Shown in pieces: positions 1 to 8,942 of a DNA stretch of 64,000 bases; position 1 is the first letter of the stretch; each line of letters begins with the position of its first letter. The stretch is from assembly GCA_019745555.1 (NCBI GenBank), contig JAIESX010000002.1, positions 161,191-225,190 on the forward strand, written 5' to 3'. Under the pieces are notes generated by a model that saw only the letters and a list, made by a program, of their open reading frames with translations, had not been told where the DNA came from and made no database searches. The position numbers were made by a program, and so were the translations under genes. The DNA comes from Burkholderiaceae bacterium (GTDB lineage Bacteria; Pseudomonadota; Gammaproteobacteria; Burkholderiales; Burkholderiaceae_C).

Positions 1-331
1 CCACGGGCTGGGTCTTTAGCCGGGCCAGCGTGGCCGGGTCGTCGGAGAAGCGCTTGAAGCGGCGCAGCTCGCAGAAGGGCTTGTCGACTTCGACGCGCTC
101 GTGGATGGCGACCTGGACGCCATCCACATCCACGGTGCGGATGCCGAACTCGGGTTTCTCGTAGTCCTTGCCCAGCCGGTGCAGCAGGGCGTAGCCGGCC
201 GCCATGCGCTGGGCATGCGGCAGATGGGCCAGGGGCGAGAGCGGGTTGTTGAAGGCCTTGGCCGTGGCCTGGGCCAGATCGGCAAAGGGCTCCATCAGGG
301 AGCGCTGGGCTTCGTAGAGCTGGTAGAGCAT
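1..331 (-). CDS. phaZ: Intracellular polyhydroxyalkanoate (PHB) depolymerase PhaZ, N-terminal part, cut by window edge
   Basis: The reverse strand is open from an ATG at 331 to the window edge, giving about 110 residues. The protein begins MLYQLYEAQR and continues with MEPFADLAQA, NNPLSPLAH and GKDYEKPEFGI, all typical of the N-terminus of intracellular PHB depolymerases of the PhaZ1 type, which degrade stored granules in the cytoplasm. The catalytic region lies outside the window. An AAGGGAG ribosome site sits just upstream of the ATG. It is divergent from the dioxygenase gene at 458. A TGCA-rich motif resembling a PhaR site lies in the 126-base gap. The family call rests on recognised N-terminal sequence only. 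Confidence 0.85.
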   Translation of the reverse strand, partial: MLYQLYEAQRSLMEPFADLAQATAKAFNNPLSPLAHLPHAQRMAAGYALLHRLGKDYEKPEFGIRTVDVDGVQVAIHERVEVDKPFCELRRFKRFSDDPATLARLKTQPV

Positions 332-352
332 GGGGGCTCCCTTTTTTGGGTA

Positions 353-366
353 TGCTGCAGTGCAAT
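353..366. promoter_or_regulatory. TGCA-repeat motif, candidate PhaR operator
   Basis: The bases TGCTGCAGTGCAAT contain two overlapping TGCA-type half sites, 22 bases upstream of the phaZ start. PhaR repressors of PHB metabolism are known to bind TGCA-rich sites. On the reverse strand a TATATT-like -10 box is adjacent. Assignment to PhaR is inference from the motif and the flanking gene. Confidence 0.3.
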
Positions 367-457
367 ATAACAGCTGCGTCCGGTTTGTGCATCCGTAGAA
401 GTGCGGGGCCGGTCCGCAACGTCACTCGCCGAACGATCCGCCTACGCCGGAGCCACC

Positions 458-1327
458 ATGAACAGCATCGCCGGGGCATCGAGCCTCTCCTCCCTTCAGG
501 GTCTGCAGCCCAGCCCGCGCATGCCGGTGCTCTTCATCGGCCATGGCAGCCCGATGAACGTGATCGAACCCAACGCGTTCCGTCCTGAGTGGGAGGCCCT
601 GGGTCTGGCCTTCGGCGAGGGCCCGGGCGCGCGCTGGCCCCGGCCTCAGCTCATCCTGTGCATCTCGGCGCACTGGATCACACGCGGCTGGTGGCTCACG
701 GCCATGGAGAAGCCGCCGACCATCCACGACTTTGGCGGCTTCCCGCAGGCCCTGTTTGACCAGCAGTACCCGGCTCCGGGCGCGCCCGCCGTGGCCCGGA
801 CGCTGAGCAGCGAACTCCAGGACCCGACCCAGGGGCAGCCGCTGGGCCTGGACGACCACGCGTGGGGCCTGGACCACGGCGCCTGGTCGGTGCTCAAGCC
901 CATGTTTCCGGCGGCGGACATCCCCGTGCTGCAGCTGAGCCTGGACTACAGCCGGCCGCCGGCCGAGCACCAGGCGCTGGGACGGCAGCTGCGCGCGCTG
1001 CGCGAGCGCGGCGTACTCATCGTGGGCAGCGGCAACATCGTGCACAACCTGCGCACCATGCGTCGCGGCGTCGGCAACGACCAGGCCTATGACTGGGCGC
1101 TGGAGTTCGATCAGCGCATGGGCGGGCACATCGCCGAGGGCCGGCTCGATGCGCTGGCCGACTTCCTGCAGCTCGGTGAGCTGGCCCGTCTGGCCCATCC
1201 CACGCATGATCACTTCCTGCCCCTGCTGCATGCGGCAGGGGCTGTGCAGCCCGGTGAAGCACCGAGTTTCTTCAACGAGAAATTTCAGGGCGCCTCGATT
1301 TCCATGCGCTCGGTGGTGTGGTCCTAG
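458..1327 (+). CDS. ygiD: DODA-type extradiol aromatic ring-opening dioxygenase (YgiD/LigB family)
   Basis: The 289-residue protein matches the class III extradiol dioxygenase fold of E. coli YgiD (4,5-DOPA dioxygenase). Visible signatures are FIGHGSPMN, SAHW, TIHDFGGFP, DHAWGLDHGAW, GSGNIVHNLR and the late HDHFLPLL, which supply the histidine metal ligands. YgiD-type enzymes are cytoplasmic and use Zn or Fe; the physiological substrate is generally not known. I chose the ATG at 458, preceded by GGAG. It adds about 20 residues before the conserved core, so the ATG at 521 is a possible alternative. It stands alone, divergent from phaZ and followed by a separate gene at 1412. Confidence 0.85.
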   Translation: MNSIAGASSLSSLQGLQPSPRMPVLFIGHGSPMNVIEPNAFRPEWEALGLAFGEGPGARWPRPQLILCISAHWITRGWWLTAMEKPPTIHDFGGFPQALFDQQYPAPGAPAVARTLSSELQDPTQGQPLGLDDHAWGLDHGAWSVLKPMFPAADIPVLQLSLDYSRPPAEHQALGRQLRALRERGVLIVGSGNIVHNLRTMRRGVGNDQAYDWALEFDQRMGGHIAEGRLDALADFLQLGELARLAHPTHDHFLPLLHAAGAVQPGEAPSFFNEKFQGASISMRSVVWS

Positions 1328-1373
1328 AAGTCGCCGTGCACAGCACCCAGCGTAAGCTTCTGTAAGCCGGCCA

Positions 1374-1415
1374 GCATAGGCTCTTCACTCTGACATCAAG
1401 ATGAGGAGCCTATGC
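1374..1415 (+). promoter_or_regulatory. Inverted repeat that would sequester the ribosome site and start codon
   Basis: GCATAGGCTC at 1374-1383 is the exact reverse complement of GAGCCTATGC at 1406-1415, leaving a 22-base loop. The right arm covers the end of the GAGGAG ribosome site and the whole ATG of the gene at 1412. If transcribed, this 10-bp stem would hide the translation start. A regulatory role is inference. Confidence 0.45.
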
Positions 1416-2002
1416 GTCGAGTTCTGAAAACGCTGCTGTTGTGCGGTCTGGGCCTGCTGTCCCTGCAGGTTCCGGCCCGGGAAGTCCAGGGCGTGAAATA
1501 CGAGGAAAGCATCGAGCTGGCGGGCAGCCGCCTGCAGCTCAATGGCGCGGGCACCCGCTTCAAGGCTGTGTTCAAGGTCTACACGGCCGGCCTGTACCTG
1601 AGCCGCAAGGCCGCCAGTACGGCCGAGGTGCAGGCCGCGCCCGGCCCCAAGCGGCTGACCCTGACCTTTGTGCGCGAGATCGGCTCCGAGGAGCTCGGGC
1701 GCCTCTTCATCAAGGGCATCAAGTCCAACACCCCCAACGAGGAATACACACGCATCGTGGGCAGCGTGATGCGCATGAGCCAGGTGTTCTACGAGGCGCG
1801 CAGGATGAAGGTGGGCGAGGTGATCAACATGGACTGGGTGCCGGGCAAGGGCACGGTGATCAGCATCCGGGACGTGCCCGTGGGCGACCCTTTCCCCGAG
1901 CCGGAGTTCTACAGCGCGCTGCTGCGCATCTGGATCGGCGCCGATCCGGCCGACTGGCAGCTCAAGGAAGCGCTGCTGGGCGGACAGACCGCTCCGAAGT
2001 GA
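1412..2002 (+). CDS. Exported chalcone isomerase-like protein
   Basis: The 196-residue protein begins with a signal peptide (hydrophobic LKTLLLCGLGLLSLQ, then VPARE). The rest matches the bacterial chalcone-isomerase-like domain, with LNGAGTRFKAVFKVYTAGLY, a VREIGSEELG stretch, a GEVINMDWVPGKGT segment and a C-terminal LLRIWIG. Bacterial members are periplasmic and their function is largely unknown; no flavonoid role should be assumed. A GAGGAG ribosome site lies 3 bases before the ATG, and both sit in one arm of a 10-bp inverted repeat. Its stop codon directly abuts the stop codon of the convergent permease gene at 2003, with no bases between. Confidence 0.8.
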   Translation: MRRVLKTLLLCGLGLLSLQVPAREVQGVKYEESIELAGSRLQLNGAGTRFKAVFKVYTAGLYLSRKAASTAEVQAAPGPKRLTLTFVREIGSEELGRLFIKGIKSNTPNEEYTRIVGSVMRMSQVFYEARRMKVGEVINMDWVPGKGTVISIRDVPVGDPFPEPEFYSALLRIWIGADPADWQLKEALLGGQTAPK

Positions 2003-2746
2003 TCACAGCAGCGAACGCAGCAGCAGGCTGCTGCCCGTAAGCAGCAGCACGCCGTGCAGCAGCTGCAGGAAACGCTGACGGTTCAGGCGCAGGCTGACAT
2101 GGTGGCCGATCCACAGGCCCAGCGCTACGGCCGGCAACAGGCACAGCACCAGCCAGAGCAGTTCGGGATCGAGCAGGCGGCCGGCCAGCAGGAAGAGCGC
2201 GACTCGGATCACCGAGCTGAACATCAGCACCGCGGTCTGCGTGGCGCGGATCTGCTGCACATCATCCAGGCGGCGCAGCAGGTAGATGGAATAGACCCAG
2301 CCGCCGGCCCCGAAGAGGGCGCTGAAGACCCCGCCCGTGCTGCCATACCACCAGGCCCAGCGCGCATCCAGTTCCCCGCGTGGCGCTGCGGCGGGCTGCC
2401 GCAGGCCGCGCAGGGCGTAGAGCACGACAAAAGCGCCCAGCAAAGGCATGAGCAGTCGCACAGGCAGGGTAAACAGCAGCCAGGCGCCCAGCGCGCTGCC
2501 CGCGCAAAGCCAGGGCACGAGACGCCAGAGCTCGCGCCGCGCCACATGCTCGCTCAGGCGCCAGCCGTTGGACCAGGAGGCTGCCATGTCGGTCAGGGCC
2601 AGCGTGGGCACGACGGTGGAAACCGGCAGGAGGTGGGCCAGCAGCGGGGCGCTGACCAGGGTGGAGCCGAAGCCCACGAGGCCGAAGACCACATAGGCGA
2701 AGGTGATCACGGGTTCGGCGTAGAGCAGGGTGAGCAGATCGGGCAT
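2003..2746 (-). CDS. TSUP-family (TauE/SafE) membrane permease
   Basis: The 247-residue protein is hydrophobic throughout. It has about seven to eight predicted membrane segments and the TSUP features FGLVGFGSTLVSAPLLAHLLP near the N-terminus and GAGGWVYSIYLLRRL in the second half, two glycine-rich repeats that mark the duplicated family fold. TSUP proteins export or import small sulfonates, sulfite or other anions across the inner membrane; the substrate cannot be told here. I chose the ATG at 2746 because membrane-type sequence starts immediately after it. It is divergent from the patatin gene, with 43 bases between starts, so the two must share a compact promoter region. Confidence 0.78.
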   Translation of the reverse strand: MPDLLTLLYAEPVITFAYVVFGLVGFGSTLVSAPLLAHLLPVSTVVPTLALTDMAASWSNGWRLSEHVARRELWRLVPWLCAGSALGAWLLFTLPVRLLMPLLGAFVVLYALRGLRQPAAAPRGELDARWAWWYGSTGGVFSALFGAGGWVYSIYLLRRLDDVQQIRATQTAVLMFSSVIRVALFLLAGRLLDPELLWLVLCLLPAVALGLWIGHHVSLRLNRQRFLQLLHGVLLLTGSSLLLRSLL

Positions 2747-2789
2747 GGCGCGACTGTATACCGTGGCCGGTGGTATCTTTGACGTCGTG

Positions 2790-3725
2790 ATGACTGACTC
2801 GAAACCCTTGCCTTCTTCTTCGCGCCCGCGCATCGGCCTGGCCCTGGGCAGCGGCTCGGCCCGTGGCTGGTCGCACATCGGTGCCATTCGTGCGCTGGAG
2901 CGAGCGGGCATCGTGCCTGATATCGTCTGCGGCACCTCCATCGGCGCCCTCGTGGGCGCGGTCTATGCTGCGGGCGAGCTCGACCGCTTCGAGCCCTGGG
3001 TCCGCACCTTGACCTGGAAGTCCGTGCTCGGGCTCATGGACCTCAAGATGGGAGGCGGTCTGATCGAAGGCGGCAAGCTGCTCGACTTCTTCCGCAACCG
3101 CTACGAGGACCGCGGCATCGAGGGCCTGGGCAAGCCCTACGCCTGCGTCGCCACCGAGCTCTACAGCGGCCGCGAAATCTGGCTGCGCGACGGGCCGGTG
3201 ATCGATGCGGTGCGCGCCTCCATCGCCCTGCCGGGCCTGTTCACGCCGGCGCAGCACGAGGGGCGGCTGCTGGTGGACGGGGGCCTGGTCAACCCGGTGC
3301 CAGTCTCGCTGTGTCGCGCCATGGGCGCCGACATCGTGATTGCCGTCGACCTCAACTGGGACATCATGCTGCGGCACAACCGCGTGGCCGGTCGCGCGAG
3401 TGCTGCCGAGGAGGCCGACGCGACCGAGGGCTCGGCCGGCCTGCTGCAGGCCATCGTGGCGCGCCTGCGGCCGGCCCGCAATGGCAAGGACAACGGTCGA
3501 CCCATGCCGTCCATGCTGGACGTGCTCACCACCAGCCTCAACATCATGCAGATGCGCATCACCCAGAGTCGTCTGGCCGGCGAGCCTGCGGACGTGCTGA
3601 TCCGGCCGCGCCTCAACGAGGTGGCCCCCATGGACTACCACCTCGCGGCCTCGACCATCGCCGAGGGCGAGCGCGCGGCGGAGTTCGCCCTGCCCCAGAT
3701 CCGGGACGTGCTGGGCGGCCCCTGA
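2790..3725 (+). CDS. RssA-like patatin family phospholipase
   Basis: The 311-residue protein has the patatin Ser-Asp dyad: oxyanion glycines GSGSARG at residues 20-26, nucleophile motif GTSIG with Ser50, and the DGG triplet in LLVDGGLVNP near residue 175. WSHIGAIRALE, LMDLKMGGGLIEGG and ADIVIAVDLNW match E. coli RssA closely along the whole length. These are cytoplasmic or membrane-associated lipid acyl hydrolases; RssA itself has no firmly established substrate. Start chosen at 2790 (MTDSKP); a GTG one codon earlier is possible. The following transporter gene starts 45 bases downstream and may be co-transcribed. Confidence 0.82.
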   Translation: MTDSKPLPSSSRPRIGLALGSGSARGWSHIGAIRALERAGIVPDIVCGTSIGALVGAVYAAGELDRFEPWVRTLTWKSVLGLMDLKMGGGLIEGGKLLDFFRNRYEDRGIEGLGKPYACVATELYSGREIWLRDGPVIDAVRASIALPGLFTPAQHEGRLLVDGGLVNPVPVSLCRAMGADIVIAVDLNWDIMLRHNRVAGRASAAEEADATEGSAGLLQAIVARLRPARNGKDNGRPMPSMLDVLTTSLNIMQMRITQSRLAGEPADVLIRPRLNEVAPMDYHLAASTIAEGERAAEFALPQIRDVLGGP

Positions 3726-3769
3726 GCCGCTGCCATCCTGCGCCACCGCCCCAGCCGGGAGTCGTCACG

Positions 3770-4789
3770 ATGCCGCAATCCGTACGAGCCACCGAGGATC
3801 CTTCCGCCGCCGTCCATCACGGCTTGCGCCAGCGTGCAGAGACGGCTGGCGAACAATTCGTGGCCCGCGTGCCTCGGGCGCGGCTGGAAGAGCCGGTGGC
3901 GGCCGTGCTCGAGAAGGTGCTGGGCCAGCCCCATGACAGCGTGGACATCGTCTGTGTGCTGGACGAGCGCGAGCGGCTGTGCGGCGTGGTCCCGCTGGCG
4001 CGTCTGCTGGCGGTGCCGCGCCACACTCTTATGGCCGCGCTGATCGACAGCGACTTTCCGCGCGTTCATCCGGGCACGGACCAGGAGCGGGTGGCGTCGC
4101 TGGCCCTGCACCATGCGCTCGCCGCCATCCCTGTGATCGATGCGAACGAACGCCTGCTCGGCGTCGTACCCTCCGAGGCGCTGCTGCGCATCCTGCGGCG
4201 TGAGCATGTGGAGGACCTGCACCTCCTGGCCGGCATCACACGCGAGACCCAGCGCGCGCGGGAGGCCATGGAGGCGCCGCCGCTGCGCCGCCTGCGCCAC
4301 CGGCTGCCCTGGCTGCTGCTCGGCCTGCTGGGCAGCACGGTGGCGACCTTCATCGTGGCCCGCTTCGAGTCGGCGCTGGCCCTGCACCCGGCCATCGTCT
4401 TCTTCGTGCCCGGGCTGGTCTATCTGGCCGATGCCATCGGGACCCAGACCGAAGCGGTGGCTGTGCGCGGCATGTCGCTCAGCCACGCCCGGCTGTCTTC
4501 CCTGGTGGCGGGAGAACTGCGCACCGGCCTGCTCATCGGCCTGGTGCTGGGGGGACTGACCCTGCCGGCCGTCTGGTGGGTATTCGGCAATTTCGAGCTG
4601 GCGCTGGCCGTCGCCGCCTCCCTGTTGGCGGCGGGCGCCATCGCGACCACCATCGGCCTGCTGCTGCCCTGGCTGCTGGGCCGCCTGGGCAGCGATCCGG
4701 CCTATGGCAGCGGCCCGCTCGCGACCATCGTGCAGGACCTGCTGAGCCTGCTCACCTATTTTCTGATCATCAGCCTGGTGGTGCTCTAG
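3770..4789 (+). CDS. mgtE: MgtE/SLC41-like divalent cation transporter lacking the MgtE N-domain
   Basis: The 339-residue protein has two CBS-type repeats (about residues 35-155, with IPVIDANERLLGVVP in the second) followed by an approximately five-helix membrane domain (about 175-339). The signature DAIGTQTEAVAVRG stands where classical MgtE has a GNAGNQ-type motif. DPAYGSGPLATIVQD near the C-terminus matches the metal-binding helix of MgtE. The helical N-domain that senses Mg2+ in full MgtE (about 450 residues) is absent, so this is a short subfamily. Mg2+ or a related cation is the likely substrate. It follows the patatin gene closely and faces the aminotransferase gene across a terminator. 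Confidence 0.72.
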   Translation: MPQSVRATEDPSAAVHHGLRQRAETAGEQFVARVPRARLEEPVAAVLEKVLGQPHDSVDIVCVLDERERLCGVVPLARLLAVPRHTLMAALIDSDFPRVHPGTDQERVASLALHHALAAIPVIDANERLLGVVPSEALLRILRREHVEDLHLLAGITRETQRAREAMEAPPLRRLRHRLPWLLLGLLGSTVATFIVARFESALALHPAIVFFVPGLVYLADAIGTQTEAVAVRGMSLSHARLSSLVAGELRTGLLIGLVLGGLTLPAVWWVFGNFELALAVAASLLAAGAIATTIGLLLPWLLGRLGSDPAYGSGPLATIVQDLLSLLTYFLIISLVVL

Positions 4790-4800
4790 CCCGATGGCCT

Positions 4801-4831
4801 CAAAAAAGAAGCCGCCCGCAGGCGGCTTCTT
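4801..4831 (-). terminator. Rho-independent terminator for the aminotransferase gene
   Basis: A perfect 11-bp stem (AAGAAGCCGCC at 4806-4816 with GGCGGCTTCTT at 4821-4831, loop CGCA) is followed on the reverse strand by six T residues (4807-4802). It lies between the convergent mgtE and aminotransferase genes and could also stop transcripts from the plus strand. Confidence 0.85.
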
Positions 4832-4852
4832 GGCGGCATCGAGGTCGACGGC

Positions 4853-6049
4853 TTACATGACCTTGGCGATGGCCTGGCAGACGTAGTCGATGTTCTTGCT
4901 GTTGAGCGCGGCCACGCACATGCGGCCGGTGTCGGTGCCATAGACGCCGAACTCGCTGCGCAGACGCACCATCTGGTCCTTCGTTAGGCCTGAATAGCTG
5001 AACATGCCGATCTGCTGGGTGATGAAGCTCATGTCCTGCTTCACGCCCGCAGCCTTGAGACCGTCGACCAGCTTCTGGCGCATGGCCTTGATGCGCACGC
5101 GCATCTCGCCCAGCTCCTTCTCCCACAGGGCGCGCAGCTCGGGGTTATTGAGCACGGCCGCCACCACGGCGCCCCCATGGGTGGGCGGGTTGCTGTAGTT
5201 GGTGCGGATGACGATCTTGAGCTGGGAGAGCACGCGGTCGGCTTCTTCCTTGCTCTCGCACAGCACGGACAGGGCGCCCACGCGCTCGCCATAGAGGCTG
5301 AAGCTCTTGGAGAAGCTGGTGGAGACGAAGAAGGTCAGGCCGGCGGCGACGAACTTGCCGATCACGGCACCGTCCTCGGCGATACCGTTGCCGAAACCCT
5401 GGTAGGCCATGTCCAGGAAGGCCACGAGGTTCTTGCTCTTGATGGCGGCGATGACCTGGTCCCACTGGGCGGCGCTGATGTCGTAGCCCGTGGGGTTGTG
5501 GCAGCAGGCGTGCAGCAGCACGATGGTGCCGGCCGGTGCGGCCTGGATGTCGGCCAGCATGCCGGAGAAATCCACACCACGCTTGGCGGCATCGTAATAA
5601 CGGTAGGTGCCGACCTCGAAGCCGGCGTTGGTGAAGAGCGCGCGGTGGTTCTCCCAGCTCGGGTCGGAGATCAGCACCTTGGCCTTGGGGTTGAGCTTCT
5701 TGAGGAAGTCGGCACCGATCTTGAGGCCGCCGGTGCCGCCGATGCCCTGCACGGTGGCCACGCGGCCGCTCTTGACGGGTTCGCTGTCGGCGCCGAAGAC
5801 CAGGCTCTTGACGGCGGCGTCATAGGCGGCGATACCGTCGATGGGCAGGTAGCCGCGCGCGGTGGGCTTGTCCATCATGGCTTTTTCGGCGGCCTGCACG
5901 CATTGCAGCAGGGGCAGCTTGCCGTTGTCGTCGAAATAGACGCCCACGCCGAGGTTGACCTTGCTGGGGTTGGTGTCGGCGTTGAACTGCTCGTTCAGAC
6001 CCAGGATGGGGTCGCGCGGTGCCATCTCGACGGCGGAGAACAGGGACAT
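4853..6049 (-). CDS. tyrB: Aromatic amino acid / aspartate aminotransferase (class I, TyrB type)
   Basis: The 398-residue PLP enzyme matches the AspC/TyrB family over its full length. Features are the N-terminal [39 protein letters not shown], and STSFSKSF with the PLP lysine at residue 248, then LYGERVG. It moves amino groups between aspartate, tyrosine or phenylalanine and 2-oxoglutarate in the cytoplasm. The sequence alone does not separate aromatic from aspartate preference. An AAGGAA ribosome site precedes the ATG at 6049. It is divergent from uvrB and ends in a strong terminator. Confidence 0.88.
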   Translation of the reverse strand: MSLFSAVEMAPRDPILGLNEQFNADTNPSKVNLGVGVYFDDNGKLPLLQCVQAAEKAMMDKPTARGYLPIDGIAAYDAAVKSLVFGADSEPVKSGRVATVQGIGGTGGLKIGADFLKKLNPKAKVLISDPSWENHRALFTNAGFEVGTYRYYDAAKRGVDFSGMLADIQAAPAGTIVLLHACCHNPTGYDISAAQWDQVIAAIKSKNLVAFLDMAYQGFGNGIAEDGAVIGKFVAAGLTFFVSTSFSKSFSLYGERVGALSVLCESKEEADRVLSQLKIVIRTNYSNPPTHGGAVVAAVLNNPELRALWEKELGEMRVRIKAMRQKLVDGLKAAGVKQDMSFITQQIGMFSYSGLTKDQMVRLRSEFGVYGTDTGRMCVAALNSKNIDYVCQAIAKVM

Positions 6050-6094
6050 GTCGATTCCTTGGAAAAGTCAGTTGGGGGAGGAGCTCGCAGACCG

Positions 6095-6124
6095 CTGACA
6101 CCAGCCAGCGGAATGGCGTATTCT
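6095..6124 (+). promoter_or_regulatory. Candidate uvrB promoter
   Basis: CTGACA at 6095-6100 and TATTCT at 6119-6124 are separated by 18 bases and lie 45 bases before the uvrB ATG. I saw no clear LexA-type CTGT-N8-ACAG box nearby. The call rests on consensus similarity only. Confidence 0.35.
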
Positions 6125-6168
6125 TATTGGTTGCCCGCAATTTTACCGGTCCGACGGATCAGCTTTCC

Positions 6169-8274
6169 ATGACCAACGCATCAGTGGCCCCCGTGGTGGA
6201 CAAACCTGCGGATGAAACGCCGACCGGCCAGTTCGTGACTTTTCCCGGTTCGCCCTTTGAGCTCTACCAGCCCTATCCGCCGGCCGGCGACCAGCCTCTG
6301 GCTATCGATCAGCTGGTGGAGGGGGTGGAAAACGGCGAGGTCTTCCAGACCCTGCTGGGCGTGACGGGCTCGGGCAAGACCTACACCATGGCCAACGTGA
6401 TCGCCCGGCTCGGGCGGCCGGCCATCGTCTTCGCGCCCAACAAGACGCTGGCGGCGCAGCTCTACAGCGAGTTCCGCGAGTTCTTCCCGAAGAACGCCGT
6501 GGAATACTTCGTCAGCTATTACGACTACTACCAGCCCGAGGCCTATGTGCCGCAGCGTGACCTCTTCATCGAAAAGGACAGCGCGATCAACGAGCACATC
6601 GAGCAGATGCGCCTGTCGTGCACCAAGAGCTTGCTGGAGCGGCGCGATGTGGTCATCGTGGCCACGGTGTCGGCCATCTACGGTATCGGCAAGCCCGAGG
6701 ACTACCACCAGATGATCCTGACGCTGCGCGCCGGTGACAAGCTGGGCCAGCGCGACGTCATCGCCCAGCTGGTGCGCATGCAGTACCAGCGCAACGACAT
6801 GGAGTTCTCGCGCGGCACCTTCCGCGTGCGTGGCGACACCATCGACGTCTTCCCGGCCGAGCATTCCGAATTGGCCCTGCGCATTGAGCTCTTCGACGAG
6901 GAGATCGAGACCCTGCAGCTGTTCGACCCGCTGACCGGCCGCATCAAGCAGAAGATCGCGCGCTTCACGGTCTACCCGAGCAGCCATTACGTGACACCGC
7001 GCGAGCAGGTGCTCAAGGCCGTGGAGACCATCAAGGTCGAGCTGGCCGAACGGCTCAAGGAACTGGTCGCCATGGGCAAGCTGGTGGAAGCCCAGCGCCT
7101 GGAGCAGCGCACGCGCTTCGACCTGGAGATGCTGTCCGAGGTGGGGCACTGCAAGGGCATCGAGAACTACACCCGTCACCTCAGTGGCGCCGCCCCGGGC
7201 GACCCGCCGCCCACGCTGACCGACTACCTGCCGCGCGATGCGCTGATGTTCCTGGACGAAAGCCATGTGCTGATCGGACAGCTCGGGGGCATGTACAACG
7301 GCGACCGCGCGCGCAAGACCACGCTGGTGGAGTACGGTTTCCGCCTGCCGAGTGCGCTGGACAACCGGCCGCTGAAGTTCGAGGAGTTCGAGACCAAGAT
7401 GCGCCAGGCGGTCTTCGTCTCGGCCACGCCGGGCGACTGGGAGAAGGCGCACGCCGGCGCCGTGGTGGAGCAGGTGGTGCGACCGACCGGTCTGGTGGAC
7501 CCCGAGTTCGAGGTGCGTCCGGCCACCCACCAGGTGGACGACGTGCTGCAGGAGATCCGCCTGCGCGTGGAGAAGCAGGAGCGCGTGCTGATCACCGTGC
7601 TGACCAAGCGCATGGCCGAGCAGCTGACGGATTACCTGACGGATAACGGCGTCAAGGTGCGCTACCTGCACAGCGACGTGGACACGGTGGAGCGGGTCGA
7701 GATCATCCGCGACCTGCGCCTGGGGGCTTTCGACGTGCTGGTGGGCATCAACCTGCTGCGCGAGGGCCTGGACATTCCCGAGGTCTCCCTGGTGGCCATC
7801 CTGGACGCGGACAAGGAGGGCTTCCTGCGTTCCGAGCGCTCGCTGATCCAGACCGTGGGCCGGGCCGCGCGGAATCTGAACGGCAAGGCCATCCTGTATG
7901 CCGACCGGGTGACGGACTCCATGGCGCGCGCCATCGGCGAGACCGAGCGTCGCCGCAGCAAGCAGACGGCGCACAACCAGGCCCACGGCATCACGCCGCG
8001 CGCCATCGTCAAGCAGGTGCGCGACCTGATCGATGGCGTCTACAGCGAGAAGGCTGGCCGCGAGGCCGAGCGCCTGGAGCAGGAGGCCATGGCCCGCGCC
8101 CAGGTCGAGGACATGAGCGAGAAGGACGTGGCACGTGAGATCAAGCGGCTGGAAAAGCAGATGCTGGAACACGCCCGCAACCTGGAATTCGAGCAGGCGG
8201 CTCGCATCCGGGACCAGCTCGGCCTGCTCAAGTCACGCGCCTTCGGTGCCGCCGTGCCCGACCGGGCAGCCTGA
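6169..8274 (+). CDS. uvrB: Excinuclease ABC subunit B (UvrB)
   Basis: The 701-residue protein is the damage-verifying helicase-like subunit of nucleotide excision repair; it is loaded by UvrA and nicks DNA with UvrC. Visible motifs are Walker A GVTGSGKT, the beta-hairpin region [25 protein letters not shown], the [11 protein letters not shown] motif, [25 protein letters not shown] and a C-terminal UVR domain ([28 protein letters not shown]) that binds UvrC. It is slightly longer than the E. coli protein (673 residues) because of an N-terminal extension before the FPGSPFEL core. Start chosen at the ATG at 6169. Confidence 0.97.
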   Translation: MTNASVAPVVDKPADETPTGQFVTFPGSPFELYQPYPPAGDQPLAIDQLVEGVENGEVFQTLLGVTGSGKTYTMANVIARLGRPAIVFAPNKTLAAQLYSEFREFFPKNAVEYFVSYYDYYQPEAYVPQRDLFIEKDSAINEHIEQMRLSCTKSLLERRDVVIVATVSAIYGIGKPEDYHQMILTLRAGDKLGQRDVIAQLVRMQYQRNDMEFSRGTFRVRGDTIDVFPAEHSELALRIELFDEEIETLQLFDPLTGRIKQKIARFTVYPSSHYVTPREQVLKAVETIKVELAERLKELVAMGKLVEAQRLEQRTRFDLEMLSEVGHCKGIENYTRHLSGAAPGDPPPTLTDYLPRDALMFLDESHVLIGQLGGMYNGDRARKTTLVEYGFRLPSALDNRPLKFEEFETKMRQAVFVSATPGDWEKAHAGAVVEQVVRPTGLVDPEFEVRPATHQVDDVLQEIRLRVEKQERVLITVLTKRMAEQLTDYLTDNGVKVRYLHSDVDTVERVEIIRDLRLGAFDVLVGINLLREGLDIPEVSLVAILDADKEGFLRSERSLIQTVGRAARNLNGKAILYADRVTDSMARAIGETERRRSKQTAHNQAHGITPRAIVKQVRDLIDGVYSEKAGREAERLEQEAMARAQVEDMSEKDVAREIKRLEKQMLEHARNLEFEQAARIRDQLGLLKSRAFGAAVPDRAA

Positions 8275-8343
8275 AAATCCTTTGCTGACAAGGACTTGCA
8301 TGAATTCCCGGTGATCCCGAGCGAGCCGCTGGGTTTTTTGGTA

Positions 8344-8363
8344 AACTTGAGTCCGTTACTCGG
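8344..8363 (+). promoter_or_regulatory. Candidate IscR binding site upstream of iscR
   Basis: AACTTGAGTCCGTTACTCGG has an inverted GAGT/ACTC core and ends in ACTCGG, similar to type 1 IscR sites in front of isc operons. It lies 15 bases before the iscR start, where IscR autoregulation is expected. The match is partial and no convincing -35 box was found. Confidence 0.4.
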
Positions 8364-8377
8364 AAAAGGAGCTTGCC

Positions 8378-8914
8378 ATGCGCCTCACGACCAAAGGCCG
8401 CTTTGCGGTCACCGCCATGATCGATCTGGCCCTGCGCCAGAACAATGGTCCTGTGACCCTGGCCGCCATCAGCCAGCGGCAGCAGATTTCCCTGTCCTAT
8501 CTGGAGCAGCTTTTCGGCAAGCTGCGCCGCCATGAGCTCGTCGAATCCACCCGCGGACCGGGTGGCGGCTATACCCTGGCGCGCAAGGCGGCCGACATCA
8601 CGGTGGCCGACATCATCCTGTCGGTGGATGAGCCCATCGATGCCACCCAGTGCGGTGGCAAGGAAAACTGCCTGGGCGAGGGCGGCCGCTGCATGACGCA
8701 CGAGCTCTGGGCTACCCTGAACACCCGCATGGTCGAGTTCCTGGACTCGGTCACGCTGCAGAAGCTGGTCGACGACCAGCTGGCCAAGGGCATCACCATC
8801 GAGGACAAGCCGGCCGTCAAGCGCGCCATCTCGGCGGCGCCCGTGGTCAAGCCGGTGCGCGTGAATGCGCCCAACTCGGTGTTCGCCCTGGGCAACGCCT
8901 TTTCCAAGTCCTGA
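8378..8914 (+). CDS. iscR: Fe-S cluster-sensing transcription regulator IscR
   Basis: The 178-residue Rrf2-family regulator starts [18 protein letters not shown]. It has a winged helix with [14 protein letters not shown] (recognition region) and [11 protein letters not shown] (wing). The cluster ligands are Cys92, Cys98, Cys105 and His108; relative to E. coli IscR (92/98/104, His107) there is one extra residue between the second and third cysteines. It holds a 2Fe-2S cluster and in that form represses the isc operon. An AAGGAG ribosome site precedes the ATG. The C-terminal tail is longer than in E. coli. It is the first gene of an eight-member isc region. Confidence 0.95.
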   Translation: MRLTTKGRFAVTAMIDLALRQNNGPVTLAAISQRQQISLSYLEQLFGKLRRHELVESTRGPGGGYTLARKAADITVADIILSVDEPIDATQCGGKENCLGEGGRCMTHELWATLNTRMVEFLDSVTLQKLVDDQLAKGITIEDKPAVKRAISAAPVVKPVRVNAPNSVFALGNAFSKS

Positions 8915-8942
8915 TTCTTTCGACGTTTCTCTGTTTTTTCCC

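Noticed and set aside
6181..8172. 663-codon minus-strand open frame opposite uvrB
   Set aside because: Low-complexity His/Leu/Val-rich translation with no family resemblance; uvrB is certain on the other strand.
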